Assembly: GCF_018691265.1 (NCBI RefSeq)
Contig: NW_024881296.1
Location: forward strand, 9,827,427 to 9,891,426
Origin: Tyto alba
Lineage: Eukaryota; Chordata; Aves; Strigiformes; Tytonidae
Reading direction: 5' to 3'
DNA: 64,000 nucleotides
Shown here in pieces: positions 50,607-62,838 of the stretch. The position numbers and the translations under genes were made by a program. Numbering within the stretch: the stretch's first letter is position 1; every line of letters starts with the position of its first letter. Under the pieces are notes generated by a model, which was not told where the DNA came from, searched no databases, and worked only from the letters and a program-made list of their open reading frames with translations.

Positions 50607-52060
50607 CTTCCCCATGCTGCAGTAATTACTGACATTGCTCATGACCATGTGGTTGCCTCCGGTGAAGATGAATAAAACAGAAGAGCCTGAGCCAGGGAGG
50701 TGCTCTCACTTAAGTGAGGTGAAGGGGGCCAAACACAGGTCCCACAGCAAAAACACCCTGCAGCTCTTCTCAGAGCCTCTCTGTGACACCAGTGTGTTGT
50801 CCAGAAGCTTGGATGATGACTGTTTTAAGATATGCAACCAGTGAGATTTCTCTAACACTGATCAAAACACAGTGGTTAAAACACCAGCAACAAACAGAAG
50901 ATGATTGCTTTCTTGACTATGGTAATGCGAAACTTGACATGTAAAAACTTCAATTTGCTTTGACGTTGCTGACATTGATTTAAATCACTTGTTACTGCAC
51001 TAGATGGACTGCAAACACCTTAAGAAGAGACAGAGATTATTTTCCCTGTATATACATTTTATAAATCTTAGGAAGCAGTATAGACTCTACATTTAAAAGT
51101 AAAAGCAAAATTAACCTCTAAAATTAAGAAAGTAAAATGAACGTTCTGTGTAATTTGCAGAACATGATTATACATTTTTATTGGAAACATATTTTTCAGA
51201 TCCCTTTTCCTAGACACTACATAGGCGCTGTAGAAAATGCTAAGGTAAATGGATAGCTTCTCAGTACTTTTTTTCTGCATAATGAATAGTGGGTATAGTG
51301 TTTTTATGCAGATTTCAATTAGTTTATGAAGAGCCATTGTTCTGCTGATATTACAAAGGAAAAATAAGCTGTCTAATCTCATCCTGTATAAGGAAATGAC
51401 TTTTATTTTACTAAATTGCATGCCTGTACAATGTGTTTAATTCAGAAAAAGAGATGTCTTAATAGTATAATACATATTCCATTTGGATTAGATGCAACCA
51501 GCTGCCAGAGGATGTAGCAATGATTGAGAGACTAATAGAATAGAGAGGATAATACTCTTTAATGCCTTTCTTATGGATTCCACAAATCCTCTTGATATCT
51601 TCATGTGAGAAGAAGTGTACATGATGCTCCAGGCTCTAGAAGAAATTGCTGTACAAGGTGAGTGTTGGCCTGTGCCTGACTTCTGAACTGCAGGAAGGCT
51701 GTACTTCATTTCCCTACTTAAAAAAATATTTATTGTGTTTGTAATCTTAGATGGGTTGGAAGGACTTGGTCACCCTTAATAAACAGCAAGTTTCAGTTCT
51801 ACCTCTAATGTTTTATTCATATAAATTAATGTAAATAAAACGTCCCCCAAATCCTGATAAAAGCAGATATATTTTGCTTTTGGTGTTCTATGATATTCTA
51901 AGAAGAGCACAGTAGAAATTACATAGAATTCTATAGATCTCTTCTCATTTGTATTTCATCAGAATCATTATAAGAGACACAAGTTCTGTCTTAGTCCTTA
52001 TCTGCCGTTTTGGCACGTCCACAATCAGGCTACTCTGTGTTTCTCTAGACATGACGACTC

Positions 52061-52205
52061 CATAATTGCAGAATCAGAGAACAGTTGAGGTTGGGTGGGA
52101 CCCCTGAAGTTCATCTTTTCCAAACCCCCCTGCTCAAGCAGGGTTACCTAGAGCTGGTTGTCCACGACCAAATTGTAAGGTTTTTTAAGGCTTTTTTAAA
52201 GGCCC
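52061..52205 (-). mobile_element. CR1 LINE 3' end, 5'-truncated and diverged
   Basis: Read on the + strand the segment follows the reverse complement of the standard bird CR1 tail. A decayed copy of the terminal ATTCTATG-type repeat (52061-52078) comes first. It is followed by GGTTGGGTGGGACC, then TTCATC, then CAAACCCCCCTGCTCAAGCA, then GGGTTACCTAGAGC and a diverged stretch into 52170-52205. The element therefore lies on the - strand with its 3' end at about 52061. It is 5'-truncated to roughly 145 bp, which is typical of avian CR1. The T16 tract at 52213 lies just beyond the truncated end. CR1 elements end in short direct repeats and have no poly(A) tail, so the tract is not part of it. Confidence 0.88.
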
Positions 52206-52212
52206 CTAAGAC

Positions 52213-52228
52213 TTTTTTTTTTTTTTTT
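52213..52228 (-). repeat. Poly(T) tract, T16
   Basis: T16 a few bases past the truncated end of the CR1 fragment. The sequence before it repeats a TTTTTTAAGG-like motif at 52184-52203. Confidence 0.95.
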
Positions 52229-55200
52229 AAGGCTAATCAAGAGCCTTACTTATAGCTGTTTGATCAGTCCTTGATAAATGCTTGGATTATGTTGGTTTTG
52301 TTCTTTCATTTACATTTCAGGAAAATGGACGTTATGGCATTGAAAATTACTTAAAGCAGAGATTTAAATTGTTTTAAGATTCCTTAGATGAGAATGGACA
52401 TCACTCAAGTAATTTTCCAGTCCCCTTTGTTTTTCTTTCCAGTATTTCATCCAAGGAACAAAGCACTAAGTAGGCAAAGAAGAACTTTTATAAAGTCTTC
52501 AGTTATTGTTTGGTTATGGATCCATGTAGATAAATGAAATTCAAATCAGATAAAGCACATCCACAAACCCTTGTCACTCTCCTGCAGATTTTGGAATTGG
52601 AATGATGTCTCAACAGTTCAGTCACTGTCATGTTGTTTGTAGAAGCTAAAAGCCACTGTAAATGCACATGGTAGAAGACTGTATCTTGTATATGAATTAA
52701 ATGTCAATTGGTAGTCAAGATTCATTAGAAGAGTTGGTAACTACAGGATTTTTACATAGCTCCAATACATTTTCAATGATAAAGCGTGCTATCTGCTTAT
52801 TCCATTAATGCAATCAAATTATAATTTCTACTGGCAACTCACATATAGGTTTTAATAAGGTAATTTATTAAGGAATATTTTTGAAATATTAGAGCTCTAA
52901 AGATGCGACAGAACAATAAGAAAGAAAGCTTTTGGCTTTTTCTCAAGCAAGGCTGTTATGCTCTGTTACAAAGGAAGTGCCATCAAATGATGTACTGTGT
53001 GTTCATTCTGCTGCTCACTATAATTATGATCACAATTAAACCTCCAAAATTGTTACTGACAGTTTAGGATGTATGAAGCTGAAAAGACAGTTTGCACTGC
53101 AATGAATTTTATTATTATTAAAGACTGGGTAATCATAGCCAGCTGCAGTTGATCAGTCTGGAAATCTCACACATTTAGGAACATGTCACTGAGCTGATTC
53201 TCTTAATTTCAGGGGTAATTTTTGAAGTTAAATTCTAGCCATCTCTGAGAAAAGAACAATCTTAATGTCTCTCTTTCTTCATTGCCCTTGTCCAAACTGT
53301 CATGAGCAGATTAAGTCCTTTCTTGAGGATTTTTTAATAAAATTGAGAATTCTTTGTGATCAGATATGGACTCCTGTATGTTATAGTTAAAAAGACACTT
53401 CTATGAATGTGGAAGCAAGGTACAAAATGTTAACTTTATGTTCTAAAATTAGAGCTTGGACTCAGAATAATTTAATTTGAAACTCTCTCTTGTAGTATTA
53501 TGACATAAAGTTCTGAATTTATAGGATTAAAACATTTCCCCTAGATTTTCAAATTCATAGCCTTTGAGTTTGACATACAAAACTTTAGTGCTTTAGTTGA
53601 TACCACAGTGTAATGTTTCATCATATATCAAAATATATAGATTATATACTAGCCACAAATCATTAGGAAATAATAAGTTAAAATTTGCTCCTTTAGTTGG
53701 TTGCTCCAACTGGAATTTTGTACTGAGTGCTTGAATTACTGGAGATTCATGCTTAGGTGAAAGAGCACAGAGTTAAGTATTTAAAACAATCTTAGTATGT
53801 TTCAGTGTTATTGGATTTATTTTTAACTGTAGTAAGTGCATAAATTTTCATGTCACAATTATTTCTGGTCTGTGAGCAGGAGCATTTCGATTGCTGTGTT
53901 TGACCTGCCCTATAAATTCGACTGCTTAGTAAGTAGAGGACTTGAGCCCTCAACACATACCAAGAACTACTAATGCTTCTTTCTCTACCTGACTTAACTC
54001 TGAAAGTTTTGAATTTGTAATGTTTGACTTCAGTTATAGTAATAAAAGCTCTGTTATGTTTTCCAACCTTCAGTTACTCATTCCTTAACTTATAACTCTG
54101 CTATAGGTTTTTGCATGTGGAAGGGTAAGAAAAGTACAGGTTAAAAATGTGAGAAATCTTGATAAATAATCTCTCAAAAAATAATTATTTCAAAAAATAT
54201 GTCATGAAAATTTAGTTGTTGTAAGGTATGAAAGGGGAATACAGATTTCTAATTGATTTCTACTATTATTTGAAAGCTTATTTAAGTAGACCATTGCAAT
54301 AAACGCTGTGTCACTGCTATTGCAATATGCATTTCTAAATGTAAGAGAAATTAATTTTCATTTTTTCACATCCACCTTATAAACAAAATCAGTGACTTTA
54401 GAAAATAGCATCCATTTGCCAACTACAAAACTTCATCTGAGTTTCTTGTGTTATGAACAATACAGTTATGCATTATGCATATGTGATGATAATATATAAG
54501 AAAGTGAGGGTCTAAAGTGCATAAGAATAGGAGATAAAGGAATTAGAGTCAGAGTAGTGTCAGGAAAAGAGACATTTGGACAGAGTCCATATGTCCATGA
54601 ATATTTCAGGTGGAAAAACTGACCCTGACGAGACTGCATGGGAACATAAATAGTTCCTCAAAGTAGTCTGTTGTCATGGAATTTAGACTTAAGACAGAAC
54701 TTAGGTGTTTACCTCTGTCCCTGAGCAATACCTTCAGGAAGATATTAAAAAAAAAAAAAAAAAAAAAGAAAATCTAATTGCATTATACAAATGGAATTTC
54801 TTAGACTACTTTGCCTGGTAAATCACAGTTTCTAAGTACTCCAGGATTCAGAAGTATTCAGAATCTCAAAGTTTTATGTCACTCTGTATCTGTGTTTAAC
54901 AGCTGGACTCAACAATTTCACCTGAAGTGATAATTAAATTGGGAGTTTTTCTTTTCTCACAAAGCTCCTTGCCAAAGTCTCCAGTGGTAGATTTGTGCCT
55001 GAAGACACGTATGAGATCTTGCACTGATGTAATTTTAAAAGTAGCTTGTCTTTTTGTATTTGAGTCTTTGTTCTTTTCTCTTTCAACTCACTTCAAATTG
55101 GCAACTGTACCTGCTTATAGATATGGCAACAGCCACAAGCTTGCTCTGTCTGTTTTCTTTTTCACTGTACATCAAATATTATGCCAGCTGTAGTAACTTG

Positions 55201-57103
55201 GTAGACACTAATAAAGACTTTGTTTTCAGTGTGCTTCATCTGGTGGTTAGGTTCTCCATTTCTGTTGAAAAAACTCACCTGTTTTAGTTGGTTTTTAATA
55301 TTTTAAATAAAATCCTAAGCTTATGTCCTACAGAGGAAAATATCCTCAGTCTCAAAGTCCGAAGTGATGTGCAGTTAGTATCATAGGGATGAAGGACTCT
55401 GTGTCACACTCCCTTAAAAAGAAAAAGAGCTAGGTTTCTGTCAGTACTGAAGCTAATTTCAAAGTATATTTATAAGTAATTTTTAACTCCTATATATTTA
55501 TCAGTTTTAATGAGAGTGTGTTGTATTATCAGTTGCAAAACACAATAACAAAGTATCCTCACCCCAAAGCATCAAGCCCAGAAAATTGCAAATTTTAATC
55601 TAAGATATAATCCAAAATTTTAAAGTAGGAGTATTCCATATTCTGCATAGCATGGTCATTACGCTTCATCCCACCTCATGCAACAAGACCAGTAACATCT
55701 CTGACTGAAATATAAGTTGTAGTGCTGATGGCTATGCACATGCTCCTTATGCAAGTGCAATTTTGTAGTCAAACATCATACTTCAAACCTGGCAATAAAT
55801 ATCTTTGTGTGTAATTCCTGTAGGTGATAGTAGTTCAAATACTATCTTCCTGAAGGAGAATTAAAGAAAATAGTATAAAAAGCATACATGAAGGTAAATG
55901 GTAATAGGAATGCAAAGGAAAACCACTATTCTTCATTCTTCCGTGGTCTTTAGATCTAATCATTATTTTCATACTCACATATTAGAGTATATAACTTTTT
56001 AAAATGCCACTTAGATACACCTGACTCCTTTTTAACTTTACGTAATTATTATAGTTATCAGACCTACCTCTGAAGTTCACAGCTTTCAATTTCATATCAT
56101 TATGTTTACTCTGTTCACTAATAAGTGAATTAGAAATGACTATGACTTCATGTTGCAGATGATACTCAGAGTTCCAGGCACACCTGAGCTGTGTCATTAA
56201 CAGCAAATATCAGAATCCAACTACAACAATTCTTATTAAACCTGCTTTTATTTGTACCTTTTGTAATTTCACATGCTAAAAAGACAACTGTTTTCCAGTA
56301 AAAATAATGGCTCTGGGAATTATCAACATTTTATTGTAATTCAAGTATCTGCAGTTTTAACAGAAATCACTGGAAAACCCTTTGAAAAATATGTTTATTT
56401 TCTAATCTGTTCTAATCCATTTTTAATCCAAAATATCTCATTTATCACATTACAGAAAATAAAAGGTAACTAAATAATCTTTTTTGTTGCTCATAAGATA
56501 GCTGCAATAAAAATTGGAAACAATTTCCCCTTACTGATGTCTGTCTTTGAGCATATCCAAACCTATATGATTATTGAAGACATTTTTTCACAGTTACCAG
56601 TATGACGTTTGTAGTAGTACAGGACACTTATTTTCATTCTGCAGTTCTGGTTTATAGGCATCTATAGAAAACACTTGGATATTACTAAAAGATGCTATAT
56701 ATTTATTTACCATTATTGTTTCAAAAGCAGGATCCAAATTATACATCCCTTATTCTATCCAACAAAACTAGAGGCAGAGGTATAAAAGCTATTGACATAT
56801 TCTTGTTATGGGCAATATACAGCTTGGTTGTTGTCTACTGTAAGGTCTGTGGGCAAGTTAAAGTGTTTGAACTCTTTGAATGATCTCTAAGTTTTGAGGG
56901 ATCCAGCATTTTAGGACCTGCTCTGGTCCTGCAAAAATGTGGGTCTGGTGCATCCCTCAGAAGCCACCAATTCTGGGCAGACAGCAGCAAGCGTTTCTGG
57001 AGGTGGGTAAGGAGGACTCCACGCTCAGCCTTCTGTTTTAAAATTGAAACCTGACTGTTGTAATGCTTTCTGAAAAAAAAGTGGAAACAGTGAATTGACT
57101 TAC
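52229..57103. other. AT-rich stretch without recognisable gene
   Basis: Holds the A21 tract at 54747. No frame above 88 codons and no identifiable repeat. Confidence 0.6.
54747..54767 (+). repeat. Poly(A) tract, A21
   Basis: A21 followed by GAAAATC. No element body is recognised upstream. Confidence 0.95.
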
Positions 57104-57496
57104 TGGTATTTTCTCTCTTCCTTTGCTCTGTGTGTTGCCAGTCCAGAATACATGGAAGATAATACCAGCGCTGAGCAGCCATTGCTTTGCAGATGAAAGC
57201 CTCTGGGGAAGCCCAGTGCCCGTGCTGCCCTTCCAGGCTGCAGACGCGGGAGCAGGAGGGAGATGTTTGACACCAGGTGCCCCCAGCATGACCCCATGCC
57301 AGGTCCTTCTCCTGCAGAAAGAGCAGCATTTCCTGACTGGCAGCAGTAAATGACACTCTAGCTGGGGGTGAGGTTTTCAGTTCATTCCTGTTGATCACAT
57401 TATTGCATGTTCTCGTCTTGTTACTGCTGTTTGAGTGTGGATATATTGCACTTGCAGGTTTCCATTCCACTTGCTGGTGCTGCAGACTGGCATTCA
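57104..57496 (-). other. Candidate exon (open, flanked by splice-like sites); no known product
   Basis: The - strand frame is open for 222 codons (57503-56835), the longest open frame in the window, and begins at GTG, not ATG. Just inside its 5' end is an acceptor-like site. A CTGAC branch-like motif lies about 18 bases before a pyrimidine-leaning tract ending in CAG at 57497. A strong donor, CCA|GTAAGT, follows at 57104/57103. The segment between them is 393 bp, exactly 131 codons, with no stop in the frame. I recognise no domain. The peptide is rich in Ser, Gln and Trp, with no clear signal sequence or membrane segment. Local GC is well above the surroundings, which lowers stop density and favours long open frames by chance. 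It could equally be a lncRNA exon or a coincidence. Confidence 0.28.
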
Positions 57497-57902
57497 CTGA
57501 CACAAATGAAAGTCAGGAATGCAATTGCATAGGATTAATAGGAGGTAAGATAGTGTCAAAACCGATGAAGCAAATTACTCAATATAAGCTTTCTGCCACT
57601 TACAAACATATTCTAATATAACTTTTTAGATACAGTTACAAACATAACCTACTGTAGTTTTTTAGAATTTTCTAGTTCCCTGTTGCAAACTGGTTTTAAC
57701 TCTCAAACTCTTCCCCATGCAATTAATTTTCCTCATGGATGAGTGGTTGAAAAATAACCTATTTGGGAAAAAACATATAAAATTCCCTCAGTTACTTCAC
57801 TGAGTGGTTTTGATATTATAGAAATACTTATGGTAACAAAGATACTGAGGATATCTCACAGAATTATTCGTACATAACTGGCATGTTCCAGAAAGAAAGC
57901 AA

Positions 57903-57929
57903 AAAGGGTGTATTTAAAGCACACCCTTT
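57903..57929. repeat. Perfect 9-bp hairpin with 9-base loop
   Basis: AAAGGGTGT (57903-57911) and ACACCCTTT (57921-57929) are perfect reverse complements around an A/T-rich loop. Confidence 0.75.
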
Positions 57930-59070
57930 ACTAATGGATCTCCAGTCCACACTTCTTCTCGCATAGAGGATCATACTAGAAATTATAGGATCTATATATT
58001 TTGATAGAAGTTGTTCTTTCTCAGAGGAAAAGAACTGTTGCCTTTATAAACAATTAGTCTTACCGTGGAGTTCACTGAACAAATGAAGCCATCTGTCTGC
58101 ATTTACCACCATCAAACCAAGGCAGAGCCCTGCTGTTAATTTCTGGTAGACACCGATAGGGCTCCACAAGCAGAACGACAGCAGACTGCTGCTTCAGCTG
58201 GCATCTAAATTCACCCTCTGCTCTGTTTCTGGGCATAACCTGAAGGTGGACAGTGCTCTTTCCCCAAGCAAGCTTGCTCCTCACAAGTATCCAAACATGC
58301 CTTCCTGCTACCCCACCAAGGCTGGGACATGGCACTTTCCTCCCCCTTACAGAAGTCCTGTAAGTGACATAATGGCAGAAGCTTCTAAGTTACCTGATAG
58401 CAGTTATTCACTATCATGTTTTTAAGCTATTTTCAGACCAAAGACAGAACTTGCATCCACCTTAGAGGTATGCATTTATAGCGGGTGAAGCAGGAAGCTC
58501 AGTATGGGAGGCAGCCAAAAAAACCCAACCTTCACAGTCTGTGTATTTGCTTGGTTGAGAGGCAAGTATTATACTAATTTTGTAATAGAATTTATTTTCC
58601 ATCTCCATAGCATACTGTAATTTTAACTTTTGTTCTGTTGTTGAGCATATGATGAGCTTGAAACATTAGTTTTCTCTGGAGAAATATTGGAGCTGTTCAG
58701 TGTGAGAACACTGTGATGAAATAACTGGAATATTACTATTATTGCATACATCTCTCTGTTCAAGTGGCAAACTTCATAAATAACCCAAAATATCAATGGA
58801 AACAACTAGTTACCACTTTGATGTGTAAATAATCCCATTTTGTTTCAAATAGAAGAAAAGTTAAACCTTACAATAAAAACATTACTATAACAAGGTCATC
58901 AATACATTATGAATGGGTACATTTAAAAATTCACTTTGCAGGTTGGATGGAGTTTAGACTTTTTGGTACATATCTTGATAATAGAAAAATCAGGAAATGA
59001 AATTAAAAATGCTAAAAAGCAGTTTTTGTCTTCTAATTTATGCCTACTCAAAAATAATCCAATTAATTAT

Positions 59071-59093
59071 AAAAACAAACAAACAAACAAAAC
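59071..59093 (+). repeat. (CAAA)n microsatellite
   Basis: AAAAA followed by four CAAA units, then AACCCC. Confidence 0.9.
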
Positions 59094-60109
59094 CCCAAAC
59101 ACTCACAATTTTCCACCTGAGGCTTTATTTTTATGCTTTTTATATTAAATATCATTGTGAAGAACTTCTGTTTGCATTATCTGTACTTGCATCTTGATGT
59201 TACCAACACTGAATCTTTGGGATTTTCAGAAAACTTTTTGTGTAATTCCCAGTAAACAATAGTGTAATCACAAGATGACATCTGGAGTAAGTAGGATTCT
59301 GCAGTAGACTTCATACTGAGCTGACTTCATACAAGAGATCATTATATGCTTTATTTTGTTATATTGAAAAAATATAAAATAAAAAATTATTATAAACTTT
59401 ATTCTTGTTGTAGAAAGGCCATTTACAATAAGGGATAAATCCAGATCTGGGGGATGCAATTAAAGATTAAAATTTTTAATTGAGTTGGTTTAGAACATTT
59501 TAATAGGCATCCAAAAATGTCACACCGATGAAATAAAACAAGCTATAGTCTTAAAACAATAAACCAAGATTAAATTGGAAGCAAAACCAGCTATAATAAA
59601 ATTTTTAAAAGAGATACAAACAAAAGGAAGAGGATTTTTATAGCAATAAAGATAAACTAACACTAGGAACTCAGAAAACTGATCAACTTTCTAGAAAAAC
59701 ATAAGGGCATCTATAGATAGATTTAAGGATAAAGAATGTTTCAAAGAGCATGAAGAAAAAAAGAAACTTAAGTGAATTGTATTGATCACAGTTTTGCTTG
59801 ATTATGGGGTTCATATTTTGACTGATAAATCAAATCTAACTGATCAATGAGACTTGACAAGCTTTACTTTTACATTTCAATTACGTGACAGGCAAAAGCA
59901 TTCTGAAATAGATATTATGATAAAAGATGTCAGGTGACTACTTCATTCATACCATAAGATGAACTATTTTCTATTGCATCAGTAACTTTGAGAGGTTTCA
60001 ACAACAGTTATAAGAGCCAGACATATTAAAATGAATATTTTCAGGTAACTTGAAAACATGCTGTTAAATAGTTCAGGAAAAATCCCTAATTAATACAATT
60101 AATGTTGAT

Positions 60110-60395
60110 TTTCAATAACTCATGGAACAGCCAATACTCAAAAAAGACAAATGGGATGATCAAATTAAATATGTCTGTCAGACTGTCATAAAGCCTAAAG
60201 AAAAGAGTGAACAAACTGATAAAAGACTTTATTAATAAAGATTTAAAGGATAGTAATATAATTCATGCCAATCGGCATGAGTTCATGGAAAATAGATCTT
60301 GTTGGACCAGCTTTATACCTTCCTATAGCTGAAAATAAAACCAGTCACCTATGGAGAAAAAGGACAAGAAGCAAGCTGTGGATAGAGGACCAAGG
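60110..60395 (+). mobile_element. Fossil CR1/L3-type LINE reverse-transcriptase fragment
   Basis: One frame is open from 60192 to 60329 (46 codons, between an in-frame TAA and TGA). Within it 60252-60317 reads as the conserved finger segment of a non-LTR reverse transcriptase: an Asn-X-His-X-Phe-Met-Glu-Asn-Arg-Ser-Cys core, followed by Thr and Ser-Phe where the family has Thr-Asn-Leu. Upstream, about 60125-60190 resembles the KKxKxDDPxNYRPVSL region but is spread over shifted frames. Downstream, 60347-60389 reads KKDKKQAVDRG in another frame, like the Lys-Gly-Lys-Ala-Val-Asp segment that follows. The A-rich coding strand is also typical. Frameshifts and stops show that it is dead. Assignment to the CR1/L3 clade rests on remembered consensus. 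The 5' limit is uncertain; the A-rich sequence from about 59460 may belong to it. Confidence 0.72.
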
Positions 60396-61060
60396 CTGAG
60401 GCGTCAGATCGGTTGCCGGGAGCTGTTACCCTGACACATGCAGGGTGCCTGCCTGAGCAGGAGATCCCACTGGAGTAGTCAGACCAAAGGAGTAACTCAT
60501 AAAATATTAGGACCATATGGGATCTCAGAGTGATATATCCATTTTGCCTCTCTTTCCCCCAGCCTTCCCAGGTCAGGAAGGTAGCTGGGACTATTCTCAA
60601 TAGGTTTACTGGAACGGTCACATTTTGGGGGGGAAAAGGAGTCACTGATAAGTGGTTTTAATAATATGAATGCAGGCTGTTCTTTGCCAGATGGACTCAG
60701 CACCAGGAAATAATTGTGGGCACGTACAGGGCCCCTTGTGGGGGTGGAGGCAGTCAGAGTGCCTGTATTTGGCACTGTTGCTATCTTACACAAGAATTCT
60801 CTGTATAGCCCAGAAGTTACTGATTAAGGAGTCCTCTGGCAGGCTGAGAAGATGTCATGGAAAAGCCATGAGCACAGCTGGCAGACCGAAAAGATGTTTT
60901 AGAGTCTGTGAAGTCAGCTACTGTGTCTGAAAGCTTAGCAGAGATTAAGGTGTGATTTGATAACATCTTGTAAGTGCCTACTGAGGAAACAAGAGTTCAA
61001 CAGTGGAGAATAGATGTCCCATGGTTACAAATTGATGTTAAATAGATCAGACTAAATAAT

Positions 61061-61073
61061 AAAAAAAAAAAAA
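61061..61073 (+). repeat. Poly(A) tract, A13
   Basis: A13, the shortest tract listed, about 670 bp past the fossil LINE fragment and not clearly linked to it. Confidence 0.9.
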
Positions 61074-62094
61074 GACACTATTTTTCAACTACAAGAGTTT
61101 TAATAATAACCACTTAGCAAGGACTATAGTGTTTTTTCAATTACTTGCTTTAAAAAATGTGATTATATATTTTTGTTCAAGATACATTTCATACAAAAGG
61201 GAATTAAGCCAATATAACTATAAAGTCAGAACAGATGTTAGAGCTGCTGATTGTGATTCAGCTCACAGGTGTGATACTGAGGCTGTTACTATCACCACAG
61301 GTTGTATGCCATAAACAGCTGTACGAATATTGCCTAGAACAATCTATTATTTTCAGAGACTATTAACTGCCCAGATGTTCAGAGCTACTTGCCAGCTGGG
61401 AGGCATAAGAACTTGCTTGTGGATGAAATTCAGAGCATGCTAATGTTAATTTCAAAGCTGGAATTTTGCTAAGAGACAACAACCTGGGAGCAAGTAGAAG
61501 GATACAATTACCTCATATCTTCAGGTGTCTAACTGAGGGATTGTACCATGGCAGACACTGACTATACATTGTGCTCCTGTCGTCTAGCTCAAGGGAACAT
61601 CTGGCAGAGCTACCTTATTCCACTGACAGTCTAGGAAACAGACACTTCTAACTTCATGCGCTCTGAACTGCACCAAATGTTGGTGCCTACATTAAGTGGC
61701 ATGAATAACTTCCATTGTGGACAGCTGTTTGTACCAAGTGAAAAGGAATAGGAAAAAACAGGAGTATCATCACAGCTTGTCCAAGGAACATGCATAAGCA
61801 ACATGCCTAACTCACACTGGAAGTCAACAATGTGTAGATGACTAAAAGCACAAATGGCACTAAGCTCTTTAACACCTTTGACTTACAGAGGGTGTCAAGC
61901 AAGGATACACAGCCTGACTGTGGAATTCTGTGCTCCAAATACCTCACTTCTCCACAAATACAAAATTTAGGACTGGCACTACAGTGCTGGCCACAGAAGT
62001 AGTTGCATTTCTAGACACAACTGTTTTGTGATGACATACCGTTGGACTTTTTAGAGCTATTAGTGTCTCTCAGGAGAGCTGAGCTACTCTAGCA

Positions 62095-62140
62095 TACATA
62101 TGTATATATATATATATAAATATATATATGTGTGTGTGTT
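62095..62140. repeat. (TA)n/(TG)n compound microsatellite
   Basis: Alternating TA runs (62103-62118 and 62121-62129) joined by AAA and passing into TGTGTGTGTGT (62129-62139). Confidence 0.9.
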
Positions 62141-62820
62141 TTAATCTATTCCTCTGAATTAGAGCCTTTGCAAGGCATTTGTGCTACAATTATATAAGAC
62201 TAAACATTTAAAGATTAAATTTTCAAATGCCGTTAAATATGAAAATGACAAGAAGTGAGAGAAGTCTTAAAGTCCTGTTAAGGATAGTGAGAAACGGTCA
62301 ATACATACTCCTAAGCTTACCTTTCTAAACAGCATCTCTAATCTTGTTAGACAAAGGAAAGTTTTATTCCTTTGATGTACAGGTGGAATTCCCATGGGTG
62401 CTAATGAGAATTATGTGCACAATTCAGCAGAATAAGCCCTATAATTTAAGGGGTATTTGGGGGGGGGCACTTCAAAGAAAAAAGCTAAAGTCTGTGATAG
62501 TCTGAAAGTTTGAACATTTGAATAGCGATCAATATTTTCAATAATCTTGAATTTTCTAATATATGCCAAGTATGCTAGTGTTCAGAAGTCCAATACATAG
62601 ATACCCAATCAAACTACAGTAATCTAAAAAGACAAAAAATAAGAACATGAACACATTTTAGAGTTATTGAAGTACAACCATGAAAATGGAAGTTATTTGA
62701 TTTTTACTATTTGTAGAAAACTGTAAAAGACAAAAAATGTGAGGTTTCGATCTAATTGTTCTTTGATATAAAAGGAATCCCTATTAAGCCCTAGGTGAAC
62801 AAAAAAGAAAAAATGGAATT

Positions 62821-62838
62821 CAGACAGACAGGCAGACA
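62821..62838 (+). repeat. (CAGA)n microsatellite
   Basis: CAGACAGACAGGCAGACA, about four units with one substitution. Confidence 0.8.

Larger units (their letters stand above)
36466..52060. other. Long featureless AT-rich stretch
   Basis: About 15.6 kb with only the small tandem duplications at 43784, 44335, 47271 and 50587 and the A17 tract at 46568. The first 500 bp (to about 36960) and a patch at 41930-42180 are richer in GC and carry overlapping frames on both strands. Neither shows splice sites or a recognisable protein. Confidence 0.6.
57497..60109. other. AT-rich stretch before the fossil LINE
   Basis: Contains the hairpin at 57903, a less AT-rich patch at 58070-58335 and the (CAAA)n at 59071. 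From about 59460 the + strand becomes strongly A-rich, which may mark upstream remains of the LINE found at 60110. Confidence 0.5.

Noticed and set aside
51748..51770. GGGTTGGAAGGACTTGG, resembling the end of a CR1
   Set aside because: Only about 17 bases match and the flanks do not follow CR1 on either side.
57391..57621. + strand frame with a Leu-rich start followed by Cys pairs, like a small secreted peptide
   Set aside because: The frame starts at TTG, and no ATG occurs in the open stretch upstream or within the Leu-rich part. It is also antisense to a better open segment.
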